Positions 38,696 to 45,769 of a stretch of DNA of 64,000 nt are shown piece by piece (within the stretch, counting starts at the first letter, position 1; each line of letters begins with the position of its first letter). Location: NCBI GenBank assembly GCA_022821145.1, contig JAJEEE010000033.1, positions 62,001-126,000 on the forward strand. The letters are read 5' to 3'. This DNA comes from Acidobacteriota bacterium (GTDB lineage: Bacteria > Acidobacteriota > Terriglobia > 20CM-2-55-15). The notes beneath the pieces were generated by a model. That model did no database searches, was not told the origin of the DNA, and worked only from the letters and a program-made list of their open reading frames with translations. Both the position numbers and the translations under genes were made by a program.

Positions 38696-39787
38696 ATGAA
38701 CGTCTATCGAACGGCAGCCCCGGCGCTTCTGGCCGCGATGGCGGCCGCCGTCCCGGCCACGGCCCATCACGGGCGGATCGGGCTGTTCTCGGACGAACGC
38801 ATCCAGATCGAAGGCGCGGTGTCCCGCTTCGACTGGAGGAACCCCCACGTCTACGTCTTCGTCGAAACCGTCGACGCCGGCGGCCGGACCGTGGAGTGGA
38901 TGTTCGAGAACACCAGCGTCAGCACGATGACCCGCCAGGGCTGGACCCGCGACACGCTGCGCGTGGGAGACCGGATCACGGTCGACGCCCGGCCGCACAC
39001 CGATCCGACGAAGCTACACGGCAGCAGCGCGTCCTACCGCCGGCCCGACGGGCGGCTCATCGGGCGTCCCAACAGCGAAGTCCGCCGGGAATTGCTGGAC
39101 TCGGACGCGGCGAACGACGACCTGTTCGGCACGTGGGTGGGGCTGCTGGACACGTTCAACCTGACGAACCCGCCCGACTGGGCCGAGAACCGCCTGGCGG
39201 TCCTCGAAGCCGGCGGACGCGAGTTTCCGAACGCCGCCGAGCAGGAATACGCCATGGAGGCCGTGCCGTTCCTCAACGAGCGCGGCCGGGCGGCGCTGGC
39301 CCGCTTCGACCGGAGCGATGCGGCCAACCCGTGGTGCGCGCCCTGGCCCGTGTTCCCGAGGACTCCGGGCGTGATCGTGGTCGAGGACCGGGGCGACTCC
39401 ATCTACATGCGCGACTCCTACGGGACCGGCCGCGAGCGCGTCATCCACATGGACGGACGCGATCATCCATCGGATGGGGAACGGACCCCGCAGGGCCATT
39501 CGATCGGCCGTTGGGAAGGCGGCGCGCTCGTGGTCGACACGCGGCTCTTCGCCGACAATCCATGGGGAATCGGCGAGGGGATCCCCAGCGGCGCGGCGAA
39601 GCACGTCGTCGAGCGCTACTCCCTGGCGGAAGGCGGGACGCGGATCACGGCGGAGTGGGAGCTGTTCGACCCGGAATTCATGACGGCGTCGTTCCGGGAC
39701 TCCCGGCAGTGGAAGTACGCCCCGGACCTGGTTCCGCCGGAGCCGGGTATCTGCTCCGAAGAGGTGGGCGGCCGCTGGCTGCAGTGA
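38696..39787 (+). CDS. Fusion: DUF6152 domain + SIGxWEG...VERY domain, secreted
   Basis: The 363-residue protein has a signal peptide cut after ATA23 (mature HHGRIGLFSD). A DUF6152 domain follows (FDWRNPHVYVFVET, RQGWTRDTLRVGDRITVDAR), then a linker with SEVRRELLDSDAAND and a long helical insert (LNERGRAALARFDRS). The second-family signature is SIGRWEGGALVVDTRLF and KHVVERYSLAEGG. It is the second natural fusion of the two families in this window. The middle insert has the landmark WCAPWPVFPRTPGV. Confidence 0.82.
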   Translation: MNVYRTAAPALLAAMAAAVPATAHHGRIGLFSDERIQIEGAVSRFDWRNPHVYVFVETVDAGGRTVEWMFENTSVSTMTRQGWTRDTLRVGDRITVDARPHTDPTKLHGSSASYRRPDGRLIGRPNSEVRRELLDSDAANDDLFGTWVGLLDTFNLTNPPDWAENRLAVLEAGGREFPNAAEQEYAMEAVPFLNERGRAALARFDRSDAANPWCAPWPVFPRTPGVIVVEDRGDSIYMRDSYGTGRERVIHMDGRDHPSDGERTPQGHSIGRWEGGALVVDTRLFADNPWGIGEGIPSGAAKHVVERYSLAEGGTRITAEWELFDPEFMTASFRDSRQWKYAPDLVPPEPGICSEEVGGRWLQ

Positions 39788-39852
39788 CTCCACGCCGGCC
39801 CGGCCGCCTCACTCGCGCGCGGCCGGCCGGAACGGGGAGATGAGGAGATGAA

Positions 39853-40233
39853 ATGAAACAGGCACTGATCAGCGCGCTGGTCGCCGCCGTCGTTGCCATT
39901 CTCGCCGTCGGTCTCGCCGGCACCCTGGGCGATGGCTCCGCGGACGCCGTTGCCAACGCGCGCGTGTTGAGCTTCACGATGGAGGGCATCGAGGACTCCA
40001 TCGTCAACGGCGAGCGGTACAACGGCGTGTACTCGCAGCTCCTGACCCACTCGGACAACTCCATCTGCTACCTGACCCGGGTCCAGTTCAAGGCGATGCA
40101 GGCGCCGGAGGACTCCAACATCTGCAGCATCGAGCTCGACGAGTTCACCGGGCACTGGCAGGTGAGCGCGACCGTCGAGGAGGGCGGCGGATCCGAGGCG
40201 CGCTGCAATGCCCGGTGCCTGGTGTGGGAGTAG
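39853..40233 (+). CDS. Small exported or membrane-anchored protein, unrecognised
   Basis: The 126-residue product has an N-terminal hydrophobic helix (about residues 6-24, VAAVVAILAVGLAGTL), either an uncleaved anchor or a signal. The rest is soluble, with four Cys (SICYL, NICSI, ARCNARC) that could form two disulfides. I do not recognise the family. It lies 65 bases after the fusion gene and 25 bases before a DUF6152 gene, so it is probably part of the same message. Confidence 0.55.
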   Translation: MKQALISALVAAVVAILAVGLAGTLGDGSADAVANARVLSFTMEGIEDSIVNGERYNGVYSQLLTHSDNSICYLTRVQFKAMQAPEDSNICSIELDEFTGHWQVSATVEEGGGSEARCNARCLVWE

Positions 40234-40258
40234 AACCCAAGACCGACGGAGTACCCCG

Positions 40259-40819
40259 ATGAAAGGTTACACACCGAGTTCGCTGATACTGGCCGCGTCC
40301 CTGGCCTCGGGCCACGCCCTGCCGGCGCATCACAACACGCAGGCCGAGTACGGGCCCTTCGGCTCCCCGACGACCTACGTCGAAGCCCGCATCGTTCGCG
40401 TCATCTGGGGGAACCCGCACATCGCGATCGAGGTCGAGACGACGGGCGGGGAGATTCCCGCCGGCGAGAACTGGCGGCTCGAGGGGCACCCGATCCGGAT
40501 CATGCAGGACCATGGGTTCGCCCGCGAGGACTTCACGGCGGGCGACAACGTCCGGATTCTGGGCTGGAAGCACCTGCGGGGCGTGCCGATGATGTGGTTC
40601 CGCGCCATCCAGTTCAACGACGGCCCGATGCGTTCCAACATGCGGTTCACCGACATGATCGACATCGCCAACGGCGTGTTCGAGGAGATGAACATGGTCC
40701 CGGCCGCGAACCTGAACGGCTCTCCGCCGGGCCGGGCCGGGCCCGACGCGGTCCGGACGTTGACCGGGATGGGCCTGATCGACGACGACGGGCTGATGAT
40801 CTGGCCGCCGCCGGAATAG
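40259..40819 (+). CDS. DUF6152-like secreted protein, long form
   Basis: The 186-residue protein has a signal peptide cut after ALPA23 (mature HHNTQAEYG), and [14 protein letters not shown] carries the NPH motif. The following [20 protein letters not shown] matches the GWxRxxLKxGD segment. A C-terminal extension (about 125-186) has [17 protein letters not shown] and no match I know. It is followed 25 bases later by a SnoaL-like gene. Confidence 0.75.
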   Translation: MKGYTPSSLILAASLASGHALPAHHNTQAEYGPFGSPTTYVEARIVRVIWGNPHIAIEVETTGGEIPAGENWRLEGHPIRIMQDHGFAREDFTAGDNVRILGWKHLRGVPMMWFRAIQFNDGPMRSNMRFTDMIDIANGVFEEMNMVPAANLNGSPPGRAGPDAVRTLTGMGLIDDDGLMIWPPPE

Positions 40820-40844
40820 GCCGGACCGATACGGAGGCGACCCG

Positions 40845-41231
40845 ATGAACGACCGGCTCGAGCGCAACAAGAAGGCCGTCACCGAGTTCTACGATCTCAT
40901 GTTCAATCGGTGCCGGCCCGCCGAGGCGATCGCGAAGTACGCCGGAGACCGTTACACGCAGCACAATCCCCACGTGGCGGACGGCAAGGACGCGTTCGTC
41001 GCTTACTTCGAGCGGATGGCCCGGGAGTATCCCGGGAAGCGCGTACACTTCAAGCGCGCGGTCGCCGAGGGCGATCACGTCGTCCTGCATTGTCACCAGG
41101 TGTGGCCCGGCGATGAGGAATACGCCGGGATGGACATATTCCGCCTCGACGACGACGGCAAGGTCGTCGAGCACTGGGACGTGCTCCAGGTGGTGCCCGC
41201 GGAGTCGGCGAACGACAACACCATGTTCTGA
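40845..41231 (+). CDS. SnoaL-like (NTF2-fold) protein, cytoplasmic
   Basis: The 128-residue protein has no signal peptide. [21 protein letters not shown] and [22 protein letters not shown] followed by [11 protein letters not shown] are the landmarks of the predicted SnoaL-like cyclase/isomerase group. NTF2-fold enzymes of this group act on small hydrophobic or polyketide-like compounds, but many members are uncharacterised. It is co-directional with the amidase that follows. A paralogue with an N-terminal anchor is at 50556. Confidence 0.8.
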   Translation: MNDRLERNKKAVTEFYDLMFNRCRPAEAIAKYAGDRYTQHNPHVADGKDAFVAYFERMAREYPGKRVHFKRAVAEGDHVVLHCHQVWPGDEEYAGMDIFRLDDDGKVVEHWDVLQVVPAESANDNTMF

Positions 41232-41303
41232 CGCAACGCCCGTCTCCCGCCGCGTTGCGCGCAACATCGACGGATACGCGGTGTCCGTCCCGGAGGGTCG
41301 ATC

Positions 41304-43274
41304 ATGCCCGAGACGCTCTTGCCAGAACTTCGAATGCGCACGCCGTTACTGCTACTGGGCATGGCGCTCGCCGTCGCCGCCTGCGACGCGCCGCCGGACG
41401 CGTCTTCGGGTTTCCAGGTCGAGGAATCCACGATCGCCCGGACGCAGGAGGCGCTCCTGGCCGGCGAGGTGACCACCGTCGAGCTGGTCGAAGCGTATCT
41501 CGCGCGCATCCGCGCCTACAACGGCACGTGCGTGGAGCAGCCGGCGGGCCGGCTCGGCCCGATCGCGCCCATCGCGAACGCCGGACAGATCAACGCGTTG
41601 TCGACGCTGAACCTGCGGCCCGACGCGCGCGAGGCGCGGGGCTTCGGTCCGCGCCGGGCGCGGAGCCTGACCGACGCGGCCGACGATCGTTTGGACATGC
41701 CGGACGCCCTGGAAGTCGCAGCGGCCCAGGATCTGCTCCTGCAACAGACGGGTGAGCTGGCGGGAACCCTGCACGGCGCGGTCATGGCCATCAAGGACCA
41801 GTACGACACGTTCGACATGCGCACCACTTCGGGCGCCGACGTGGAGTACGCCGACGACCGGCCGCCCGACGATGCGACGTTCGTCGAACGCCTGCGCCAG
41901 GCGGGCGCGATCATCCTGGCCAAGGCCAATCTGGCGGAGTATGCATCCGACGGCGCGCGCAGCGCGTTCGGCGGCACGTTCTGCAACCCGTACGACACGG
42001 AGCGCGAGCCCGGGATGTCCAGCGCCGGCTCGGCGTCGGCGGTGGCCGCCAACCTGGTCACCTGCGCCATCGGCGAGGAAACCGTGGTCTCCATCCGATG
42101 GCCGGCCGCGGTCAACAGCCTGGTCGGGCTGGCGCCCACCCAGGAGCTGGTGAGCCGAGACGGCATGATCGGCGCCGGACTGAACATGCGCACGGGTCCG
42201 ATCTGCCGGACGGTCGCCGACGCGGCCCGGATCCTGGACGCCATCGCCGGGTACGACCCCCGGGACGCGTTGACGGCCTTCAGCGTCGGCCGGATGCCGG
42301 AGCGGCCGTACGCGGACGCGGCGGCGGCGGAGCGGCTCGACGGCGTGAGGATCGGCGTTGTCCGCGAGTACATGGACCGGGAGGCGTTCTCCGTAGCCGA
42401 TGAGGAGAGCATCCGGCTCGTCGAGCGGGCGCTCGTGGACCTGGAAGGGATCGGCGCCGCGATCGTCGATCCCGGTCCGGGAGGCGCGCTGTTCCAGGCC
42501 TGCATCGACCGTTACGCGCCCGAGTATTACAACAGCGCGTTCACGCGGGCGTATCCCGAGATCTTCCCCGTGGACGAGGCCGGCGAACCGGCCGCGGACC
42601 ACATCGCGACGCTGTTGGAGATGAACAGGGAACCGGAACGCGTTCCCGACCGCTGGACGCTTCGCAGCCTCGAGCGATTCGGCGCCGTCGGCGAAAGCCG
42701 CTACATGATGAACCGGTACCTTGCGGAACGCGGCGACGCGAACATCCGGAGCCAGGCCGACCTGATCGAGCGGGGCACGTTCTACGAGGACGCGAACTTC
42801 CCGGACCGCCGGGCGATCCTGGAGCGGTCCGACGCCGCGATGGTTCTGGATACGGCCGTGCGACTGCAGAACCGTTTCGCTCTGCGCGTGATCGTGATGC
42901 AGTGCCTCGAGGAACAGCAGCTCGACGCCGTCGTGTACCCGACCGCCAGCGTGCCGCCGCGCCGGCTGACCGCGCCGCGCGAGCCCGCCGTCAACGGCCG
43001 CTCGCCGGTCGGCTGGTCGCGCCTGGGACGCGAGGGGTTCCCGGCGCTGACCGTGCCTGCGGGCTTCACCACCGAAGTGTGGGACCGCGAGCGCGGCGAG
43101 GACGGGAGCACGCGGCTGGTCGGACCGGTCCCGGCCCGGCTCCCGGTGGGCGTCGACTTCCTGGCGCGACCGTTCGACGAACCCATGCTCTTCCGGATCG
43201 CGTCGGCCTACGAGGCGGCGACCCGGCGCCGGGAGCCGCCGTCCGACTTCGGGCCCCTCGGGGAGGGTCCGTAG
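41304..43274 (+). CDS. Exported amidase-signature-family hydrolase (lipoprotein candidate)
   Basis: The 656-residue protein has an export signal with a lipobox-like LAVAAC. The amidase signature domain (about 45-600) has the catalytic Lys in MAIKDQYDTFDMRTTSG. The Ser-rich loop is MSSAGSASAVAAN and the nucleophile Ser in VVSIRWPAAVNSLVGL; typical members read GGSxR, so the VV replacement is unusual. GGAGGG precedes ATG 41304; an inner ATG at 41334 would shorten the signal. It would hydrolyse amide or ester bonds outside the cytoplasm. Long inserts (about 380-500) make it larger than usual. Confidence 0.85.
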   Translation: MPETLLPELRMRTPLLLLGMALAVAACDAPPDASSGFQVEESTIARTQEALLAGEVTTVELVEAYLARIRAYNGTCVEQPAGRLGPIAPIANAGQINALSTLNLRPDAREARGFGPRRARSLTDAADDRLDMPDALEVAAAQDLLLQQTGELAGTLHGAVMAIKDQYDTFDMRTTSGADVEYADDRPPDDATFVERLRQAGAIILAKANLAEYASDGARSAFGGTFCNPYDTEREPGMSSAGSASAVAANLVTCAIGEETVVSIRWPAAVNSLVGLAPTQELVSRDGMIGAGLNMRTGPICRTVADAARILDAIAGYDPRDALTAFSVGRMPERPYADAAAAERLDGVRIGVVREYMDREAFSVADEESIRLVERALVDLEGIGAAIVDPGPGGALFQACIDRYAPEYYNSAFTRAYPEIFPVDEAGEPAADHIATLLEMNREPERVPDRWTLRSLERFGAVGESRYMMNRYLAERGDANIRSQADLIERGTFYEDANFPDRRAILERSDAAMVLDTAVRLQNRFALRVIVMQCLEEQQLDAVVYPTASVPPRRLTAPREPAVNGRSPVGWSRLGREGFPALTVPAGFTTEVWDRERGEDGSTRLVGPVPARLPVGVDFLARPFDEPMLFRIASAYEAATRRREPPSDFGPLGEGP

Positions 43275-43280
43275 GCGCCC

Positions 43281-43688
43281 GTGAAACCCGCATCCAACGA
43301 GCGACTGCGGTACTCGAACCCGAGCGGTGTGCACGCCCCGTCGGGACCGTACACCCACGCGGTCGTCGTGCCGCCGGGGGCGGGAACGCTCTACATCTCC
43401 GGCCAGGTCGGCGTCCGGCCGGACGGCGCGTTCGCCTCGAACATCGCAGAGCAGGCGGACCAGGCCTTCCGGAACCTCATCGCCGTTCTGAACGCACACG
43501 ACCTCGACGTCGCCTCGGTCATCAAGCTGACGGTCTACATGGTCGCCGGCCACGACGGCGGCGCGGTCCGGCGCGCGCGTCTGAAGCACTTCGGCGACAT
43601 CCGGCCGGCGTCGACTACGGTCTACGTGTCGCAGCTCGTCAGGCCCGAGTGGTTCGTCGAGGTCGAGGCGGTGGCGGTGAGGCCGTAG
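43281..43688 (+). CDS. RidA-family protein lacking the catalytic Arg
   Basis: The 135-residue protein, starting at GTG 43281, is a YjgF/RidA trimer-forming member: VVPPGAGTLYISGQVGVRPDG, NLIAVLNAHDLDVASVIKLTVYM and FVEVEAVAV. Canonical RidA deaminates reactive enamines with an Arg in the segment PARSxVEV; here that segment reads PASTTVYVSQL, with Ser in place of Arg. It is therefore likely one of the Rid subfamilies without enamine deaminase activity. It begins six bases after the amidase stop, so it is co-transcribed. Confidence 0.85.
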   Translation: MKPASNERLRYSNPSGVHAPSGPYTHAVVVPPGAGTLYISGQVGVRPDGAFASNIAEQADQAFRNLIAVLNAHDLDVASVIKLTVYMVAGHDGGAVRRARLKHFGDIRPASTTVYVSQLVRPEWFVEVEAVAVRP

Positions 43689-43698
43689 GACCGCGAGT

Positions 43699-43707
43699 TG
43701 ATACACT
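43699..43707 (+). promoter_or_regulatory. Extended -10 box upstream of the CMD-like gene
   Basis: TGATACACT (TG 43699-43700, hexamer TACACT 43702-43707) precedes the ATG at 43741 by about 33 bases, with a predicted start near 43714 and AGGGGGTGG as ribosome site. It may give the last gene of the run its own transcript. Confidence 0.4.
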
Positions 43708-43740
43708 GCCGGCGATACGACGAACAGGGGGTGGCTACAG

Positions 43741-44424
43741 ATGATGGCGCACAAGATTCTCGGGACGGTATCGGCGAGCGTGTTGTTGTTCGCCGCGGCC
43801 GCGTTCGCCCAGACACAAGCTTCGTCCGGCGACAGCCGGACCCTTCCCGACGACATCGATCCCGAATCGCTGTCCCGGTTGCCCGCGCTCAGCCGCGACG
43901 ACCTCGACGACCACGGCAAGGCGGTCTACGACAAGCTCATTGGCGACGGGCCGCGGCCCCTCACAGGTCCGCGCGCCTTCACCTTGTACAGTCCCACGCT
44001 CGCCGAAGGGTACGCGCTGATCAACGACTACCTGCGCTACAACGGCGTGCTGAGCCCGCGCCACACCGAAGTCGCCATCCTGGTCGCGGCGTGGGAGATC
44101 CGGCAACAGTACGAGTACTCGGCGCACGAGCCGGCGGCGTTGCGTTACGGCGCGCCGCAGGCCGTCATCGATACGATCAAGTTCGACCGGGAGCCCGAGG
44201 GGTTGAGTCCCGAGGAGACCTTGATCATCAACTTCGGCCGCCAGATCATGCGCGAGCACCGGCTCGATTCCGCGCTCTTCGCCGAGGCCGTCGAGTACTT
44301 CGGCGAGCAGGGCGTCGTCGAGCTTGCGACCGTCATGGGCGACTACGTGATGGCGGGACTCGTACTGACGGCGATCGACCAGCACCTGCCGCCCGACCGG
44401 CCGGCGTTGCTGCCGGAGCGGTAA
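43741..44424 (+). CDS. Exported carboxymuconolactone-decarboxylase-like protein
   Basis: The 227-residue product has a signal peptide ending AFAQ. The mature part has YDKLIGDGPRPLTGPRAF, then LRYNGVLSPRHTEVAILVAAWEIRQQYEYSAHEPAALRYG, the CMD/AhpD-like helical core. The usual AhpD CxxC pair is absent (QQYEYSAH), so it is not a thioredoxin-like peroxidase; it resembles decarboxylase/lyase members acting on lactones of aromatic catabolism. An exported form is uncommon. It is the last plus-strand gene before a TA graveyard. Confidence 0.82.
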   Translation: MMAHKILGTVSASVLLFAAAAFAQTQASSGDSRTLPDDIDPESLSRLPALSRDDLDDHGKAVYDKLIGDGPRPLTGPRAFTLYSPTLAEGYALINDYLRYNGVLSPRHTEVAILVAAWEIRQQYEYSAHEPAALRYGAPQAVIDTIKFDREPEGLSPEETLIINFGRQIMREHRLDSALFAEAVEYFGEQGVVELATVMGDYVMAGLVLTAIDQHLPPDRPALLPER

Positions 44425-44557
44425 CGCTATCGACGGTTCCGGAGACCGACGGCGGTCCCGCGACCTGGCCGCCGTGCGGGTTCAGTGGCGGCTGCTAACA
44501 AGCCTGTGTTGATTGCAACGCAATCACCATGTAGTCTTGAAACAAGGAGGCGTGGCC

Positions 44558-44800
44558 ATGGCGAGTATCACGATCCGCCGCCTCGACGACGACGTCAAGT
44601 CCCGACTTCGGGTCCGGGCCTCCGCCAACGGTCGGTCGATGGAAGAGGAGGCGCGGGTTATCTTGCGCGACGCGGTCGGGCGGGAAGCCGAACCTGTGAA
44701 CCTGGCCAGTTTCATCCACGAGTGTTTCGCGCCTTTCGGAGGGGTCGAGTTGGAACTGCCTCCGAGCGAACCGATGCGCGAACCTCCCGATTTCAGTTGA
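44558..44800 (+). CDS. FitA/VapB-type antitoxin, orphaned
   Basis: The 80-residue protein opens MASITIRRLDDDVKSRLRVRASANGRSMEEEARVIL, the ribbon-helix-helix of FitA antitoxins. AAGGAGG lies seven bases upstream. The C-terminal third would wrap the VapC/FitB toxin, but the toxin gene that should follow at 44810 is broken after six codons. The antitoxin is therefore alone, and could still act as a repressor. Confidence 0.82.
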   Translation: MASITIRRLDDDVKSRLRVRASANGRSMEEEARVILRDAVGREAEPVNLASFIHECFAPFGGVELELPPSEPMREPPDFS

Positions 44801-44809
44801 GGCCCGCGG

Positions 44810-44881
44810 ATGTTCGTTCTCGACACCAAATCTTCGATCCATGGGAAGGCGCGTGAGCGAGGCCTGGGCGGCCCTGCATGA
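44810..44881 (+). pseudogene. VapC/FitB toxin stump (first six codons only)
   Basis: ATG 44810 starts nine bases after the antitoxin stop and reads MFVLDT, exactly how PIN toxins begin (VLDTNVL...). The next residues, KSSIHGKARERG, do not belong to a PIN domain, and the frame stops at 44881. The rest of the toxin is missing. Confidence 0.6.
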
Positions 44882-44945
44882 GACGGCGCTCGGGTTGGCC
44901 GAGGCGGGCGTCATGGCGAAGCGCGGCCTCGACACGGTCGCTTAG
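44841..44945 (+). pseudogene. HigA-type antitoxin stump
   Basis: A 34-codon frame overlapping the VapC stump reads SEAWAALHETALGLAEAGVMAKR and then a short unrelated tail to TAG. The HETAxxLxxAGVMxK block is the N-terminus of HigA-like HTH antitoxins, normally followed by LREFD and the helix-turn-helix, which are absent. It seems a second TA locus was cut and joined to the first. Confidence 0.5.
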
Positions 44946-44969
44946 GACTCCCGTACGGCGGGTTCCGAT

Positions 44970-45335
44970 TCAAGGCCGGCTGCAGCGATACGAATCCGCG
45001 GAGTCTTCCGGACCGTCGACGTAGCGCGGATACTCCGGATAGGAGCACATCGGCAGGCTGCGCTCGCCGGCCGTCACGATCGGCGCCATCGCGCCGTCGA
45101 CGCTGCAGTGGGCCGGGGTCCGCCCGGCGGCCGCGCGCCAGACGGGCGGCGCAACCGACACGCCGGAAACGGGCTCGCCGATGAGGTCCGTGTCGATGGA
45201 GACGCCCAGCCGGGCGGCCGTGCAGCCGCTTTCCGCGATCTCGATGGGCGGTTCGGCTTGGGCGGCCGCTTCCATGGTCGCGCCCGGCCACATGAGAGCC
45301 GCGGCCAGGGCCAGACCCGGAACGCGGCGGTTCAC
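44970..45335 (-). pseudogene. Tannase-family gene with a large in-frame internal deletion
   Basis: The 121-codon frame starts at GTG 45335 (GTGA overlap with the previous stop) with a signal peptide. It has the N-terminal tannase segment SGCTAARLGVSIDTDLIGEPVSG with PAHCSVDGAMAPI. It then jumps directly to a tannase C-terminus, LPMCSYPEYPRYVDGP...ADSYRC, equivalent to RPLCPYPMVARYDGTG...ANFVC in the intact gene at 25278. About 400 residues, including Ser, Asp and His of the catalytic triad, are missing without loss of frame. The product, if made, is a short secreted disulfide-bonded remnant. Confidence 0.65.
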
Positions 45336-45769
45336 GGCGCCGGCGCTTCCAGGCCGTTCGCGTTGCCGTAGGTCTTCCCGTCGGCCGTGATCGCGCCCCG
45401 CATGTTCCCGGCCGGGCGGCCGTCGGTCAGCGGGTTGGTCCGGACGGTCACGCGGTCGCCGACCCGCCAGAAGTTGGGGGATACGCCTTCCCGGCGCAGG
45501 AGCGAGGGCGAGCTGAGCTCGAAACCCCACTCGGTGACCGCGCCGTCATCGTCGCTGACCGTCACGTACAGCCACGAATGCGGATTCAGGTACGCGAACT
45601 CGCGGACTTCGCCCGTCAGCACCAACTCCACCTCGCGGTCGAACATTGCGGAGGAGTGGTGGGCGGTCGCCGCCGGAGCGAGCAAGACGAGCGTCATGCC
45701 CACGGTTGCCCATGTCCAGTGCGTGTGTCTCTTCACGTTTCTCGCCCCCGGTGTGGTCCGACCCTTCAT
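45332..45769 (-). CDS. DUF6152 secreted protein
   Basis: A 145-residue member from ATG 45769, which overlaps the upstream stop (ATGA). A GTG at 45736 with GGGGGCGAG nearby would give a 134-residue form with a more usual signal peptide. Cleavage after ATA leaves HHSSAMFD. The body has FAYLNPHSWLYVTV and LRREGVSPNFWRVGDRVTVRTNP and ends NANGLEAPAP. It lies between a VERF-family gene and the tannase remnant, the same gene set as around 19392-26846. Confidence 0.85.
   Translation of the reverse strand: MKGRTTPGARNVKRHTHWTWATVGMTLVLLAPAATAHHSSAMFDREVELVLTGEVREFAYLNPHSWLYVTVSDDDGAVTEWGFELSSPSLLRREGVSPNFWRVGDRVTVRTNPLTDGRPAGNMRGAITADGKTYGNANGLEAPAP

Noticed and set aside
41352-43919. Minus-strand frame of about 855 codons opposite the amidase
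   Set aside because: It has the composition of an antisense frame and covers a clear signature enzyme and RidA on the other strand.
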